The notes below the pieces were generated by a model. It did no database searches. It saw only the letters and a program-made list of their open reading frames with translations, and was not told the DNA's origin. Positions 23,098 to 24,775 of a stretch of DNA of 24,775 nt are shown piece by piece. The first letter of the stretch is position 1. Each line of letters starts with the position of its first letter. The stretch is from a virus. The stretch lies in the IMG/VR virus record IMGVR_UViG_3300009173_000075, positions 1-24,775 of that record. One strand, written 5' to 3'. The position numbers and the translations under genes are program-made.

Positions 23098-24775
23098 TAT
23101 GAACCTCCAATTATATTCAACAACTTATCAGTTGTATCGTCTACTTGTCCACCCTCTGCGAAATCATTCGGCCTTCTACTTCTAGCACGAAAATCCGCCA
23201 TGTCTGTCCGAATAGCTAAATTATGCTCACGAGCCTCTCTATCTCGCTCTTCAAACGCATCGTATTGAGCTTGAGTGTAAATTATGCCTTTTTCATCAAG
23301 AGAAGCTAGGTTTGCTTGTCGCCGCCTACTCAAATGCTGATCCTCCATAGAGTCTACTTCAGCCTCAAGAAGCTCTGGACGGGCTTCTTGAAGTTTTTTC
23401 AATAGGTCTTGTTCTGCCTCCTCATAAGACGGAGAAGACGGAGAGTTTTTTCTATGGTAGTAGACCGACTCCTCCCACTCTTCAGGAGTACGCGACATCC
23501 AAGCATCAAAAAGTTGAGTCCTCTTTTCTTTTAGGCCCGCACGATGACGAAATTCGTGAGCTTGTGTCCTAGGATTAGCGCTATCAATACCGAGTATATA
23601 AGCCATATCCAGTTCGCTGCCTTCCATGTTATTTTCTTGAAAAACTTCGTCATACCCGGTTCTTTTTTCCCTAGCCCTTATAGCTTCTATCGCCTCTTCA
23701 TGGGAGAGGTGTGGTTGAGGAGGGAAGTAAACACCCGCCTTGTTCCAGTTAGGGCTATTAAAAAGCGTTTTAATACGCGTATCATCAATAGCACTAGCGC
23801 CAAAGGGTCCCATAGCGTCACGAATAGCCCATTCAAACTCCGAGTTGCCAAGTTGACCCTGCGCTATACGCGCTCTGCGAAAATCATTAGGGTCCTCGTA
23901 CCCTATTTCGAGAAGCTCTTCATTAGTCATTGTTACCGGTTGCAACCCTAATTCTGCTATCTGCTCGTCCAACATCTTCTGCTCAAAGAGCGCCCCTATG
24001 CCCTCCTGTTCCACCCTTCCACCGTCCGCGTATTGAGCTGTTCCCGCGTTATACGGAACATACGAAGCATACGGACTAGGAAACCTTGCTGCTTGCTCAG
24101 GATTAGCAAATATACTGTTAAAGTCGTAAATGTAGCGTAAATCTACCGGATCGGGTGTTCTAACATCGACTTGTTGCCCCATAGCATCAGGGGCTTGCAA
24201 CGCTGCTTGGAGGAACTGACGGCCTCCAGCACGTCGTGCTTCGTTTTCAATATTCGTAACAATGTTTGATTCTATTGCGGTAACAGTATCTATTACTTGA
24301 TCCTGATTTTGATCCTGATTTTGCTCCATTTCGGTAATAGTATCTATTACTTGATCCTGATTTTGCTTTATTTGGTTCATTAAATTCGTTTCAGTATCAA
24401 CCAGTTGTCCAGCAATAAGATCAACAACAAAATCAATATCAGCTTGGGTTACTTCTGCCTCAGATTTACCTATAAGATTACTTATTGCAGCAATATCTTC
24501 ATCTACAGCAACTTCACCCTCTTCAGCAACTTCACCCTCTTCAGCAACTTCACCCTCTTCAGCAACTTCCCCTTCTTCTATAAGATCATCTTCAACTATA
24601 AGATCATCTTCAATAATAGGATCATCTTCAATAATAGGATCATCTTCAACTATAAGATCATCTTCAACTATAGGGTCATCTTCAATAATAGGATCATCTT
24701 CAATAATAGGATCATCTTCAATAATAGGATCATCTTCAATAATAGGATCATCTTCAATAATAGGATCATCTTCAA
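23097..24775 (-). CDS. Virion-operon protein with acidic repeat region and HExxH motif, partial at the right edge
   Basis: The frame is open from the stop at 23097 to the window edge, 558 residues visible; the ATG at 24378-24380 (MNQIKQNQ) is internal, so the true start lies outside. The visible N-terminal part is 11 copies of an EDD[PL]I[IV] hexapeptide, then four EEGEVA copies, then a duplicated QDQVIDT segment. The rest has Y-A-D-G-G-R-V and F-A-E-G-G-Q-V motifs and, counting from the ATG at 24380, H275-E-F-R-H279 in Q-A-H-E-F-R-H-R-A-G-L, a possible zinc-peptidase site. It is coupled to the next gene by TAATG. Role unknown; probably a virion protein, with the repeat region a flexible acidic arm. 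Confidence 0.7.
   Translation of the reverse strand, partial: EDDPIIEDDPIIEDDPIIEDDPIIEDDPIIEDDPIVEDDLIVEDDPIIEDDPIIEDDLIVEDDLIEEGEVAEEGEVAEEGEVAEEGEVAVDEDIAAISNLIGKSEAEVTQADIDFVVDLIAGQLVDTETNLMNQIKQNQDQVIDTITEMEQNQDQNQDQVIDTVTAIESNIVTNIENEARRAGGRQFLQAALQAPDAMGQQVDVRTPDPVDLRYIYDFNSIFANPEQAARFPSPYASYVPYNAGTAQYADGGRVEQEGIGALFEQKMLDEQIAELGLQPVTMTNEELLEIGYEDPNDFRRARIAQGQLGNSEFEWAIRDAMGPFGASAIDDTRIKTLFNSPNWNKAGVYFPPQPHLSHEEAIEAIRAREKRTGYDEVFQENNMEGSELDMAYILGIDSANPRTQAHEFRHRAGLKEKRTQLFDAWMSRTPEEWEESVYYHRKNSPSSPSYEEAEQDLLKKLQEARPELLEAEVDSMEDQHLSRRRQANLASLDEKGIIYTQAQYDAFEERDREAREHNLAIRTDMADFRARSRRPNDFAEGGQVDDTTDKLLNIIGGS
24278..24365. repeat. 54-bp-spaced direct repeat (two 34-bp copies)
   Basis: Copies at 24278-24311 and 24332-24365 differ at one base. 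They encode the duplicated QDQVIDT segments; an extra 12-bp QNQD unit follows the first. The 54-bp offset is three times the 18-bp period of the adjacent arrays. Confidence 0.85.
24507..24578. repeat. Four 18-bp tandem repeats (EEGEVA)
   Basis: Units of AGCAACTTCACCCTCTTC on the plus strand, three exact and a variant fourth, in frame with the minus-strand gene. Confidence 0.9.
24579..24775. repeat. Eleven 18-bp tandem repeats (EDDPII type) running to the window edge
   Basis: Units based on AATAGGATCATCTTCAAT, with variants carrying TATAAG or TATAGG at the start. The last five are identical apart from the cut-off end, and the array continues beyond the window. All changes keep the frame. Confidence 0.92.

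Noticed and set aside
24278-24775. Short repeats resembling a CRISPR array
   Set aside because: The 18-bp units abut each other with no unique spacers, and they stay in frame with a long coding region. They are coding tandem repeats.
1-24775. tRNA genes
   Set aside because: I saw no cloverleaf with a GGTTCGA-type T-arm in the intergenic gaps; a covariance-model tRNA scan would settle it.

Overview
The window reads as part of a tailed double-stranded DNA bacteriophage genome, most likely a podovirus-like phage of the marine type. The support is a self-contained DNA replication module, tightly packed small genes with TAATG or ATGA junctions, and a set of very large, low-complexity virion proteins that resemble the internal core or ejection proteins of T7-like phages. 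The marine and podovirus assignment is inference from protein style. No terminase, portal, capsid, integrase, RNA polymerase or tRNA gene is visible, so neither host nor lifestyle can be fixed from this window.

Plus strand, 1-11651: early/replication genes. Two small related proteins (13-514) end at a strong UUCG-loop terminator. After it come a VRR-NUC nuclease, a winged-helix protein, a 50-residue protein, an HTH plus DUF6378-like protein, a DNA polymerase I with a DnaQ-type proofreading exonuclease, a RecB/Cas4-like nuclease with a probable iron-sulfur cysteine set, a basic HNH-like protein, a SNF2 helicase, a Gam-like coiled-coil protein, an excisionase-type HTH protein, a four-cysteine protein of unknown function, a gp2.5-like single-strand binding protein with an acidic tail, a 939-residue primase-helicase (AEP domain fused to a DUF927-like ATPase), and one small conserved protein. 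Together these could form a replisome: primase-helicase opens and primes, polymerase copies, SSB covers single strands, and the nucleases, SNF2 protein and Gam-like protein serve recombination and end processing.

The two halves converge at about 11.65-11.77 kb, where a rho-independent terminator overlaps the stop codon of the opposing gene.

Minus strand, 24775 down to 11768: virion operon, transcribed right to left. The order is a partial acidic-repeat protein with an HExxH motif, a 272-residue protein, a 303-residue gp14-like protein, a 735-residue coiled-coil protein, and a 2439-residue protein. The last carries a GH24 lysozyme with an intact Glu/Asp/Thr triad, a glycine-rich membrane segment, a histone-H1-like lysine tract, a zincin metallopeptidase motif and a long C-terminal domain. 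These are best read as ejected or internal virion proteins.

The most interesting signals are the multi-domain giant protein, a second HExxH motif in the neighbouring operon protein, a short A-x-G-G motif recurring across three adjacent virion proteins, 18-bp-periodic repeat arrays at the right edge, and a palindrome (GTTAGTG-N3-CACTAAC) that occurs at two gene boundaries in the replication region.
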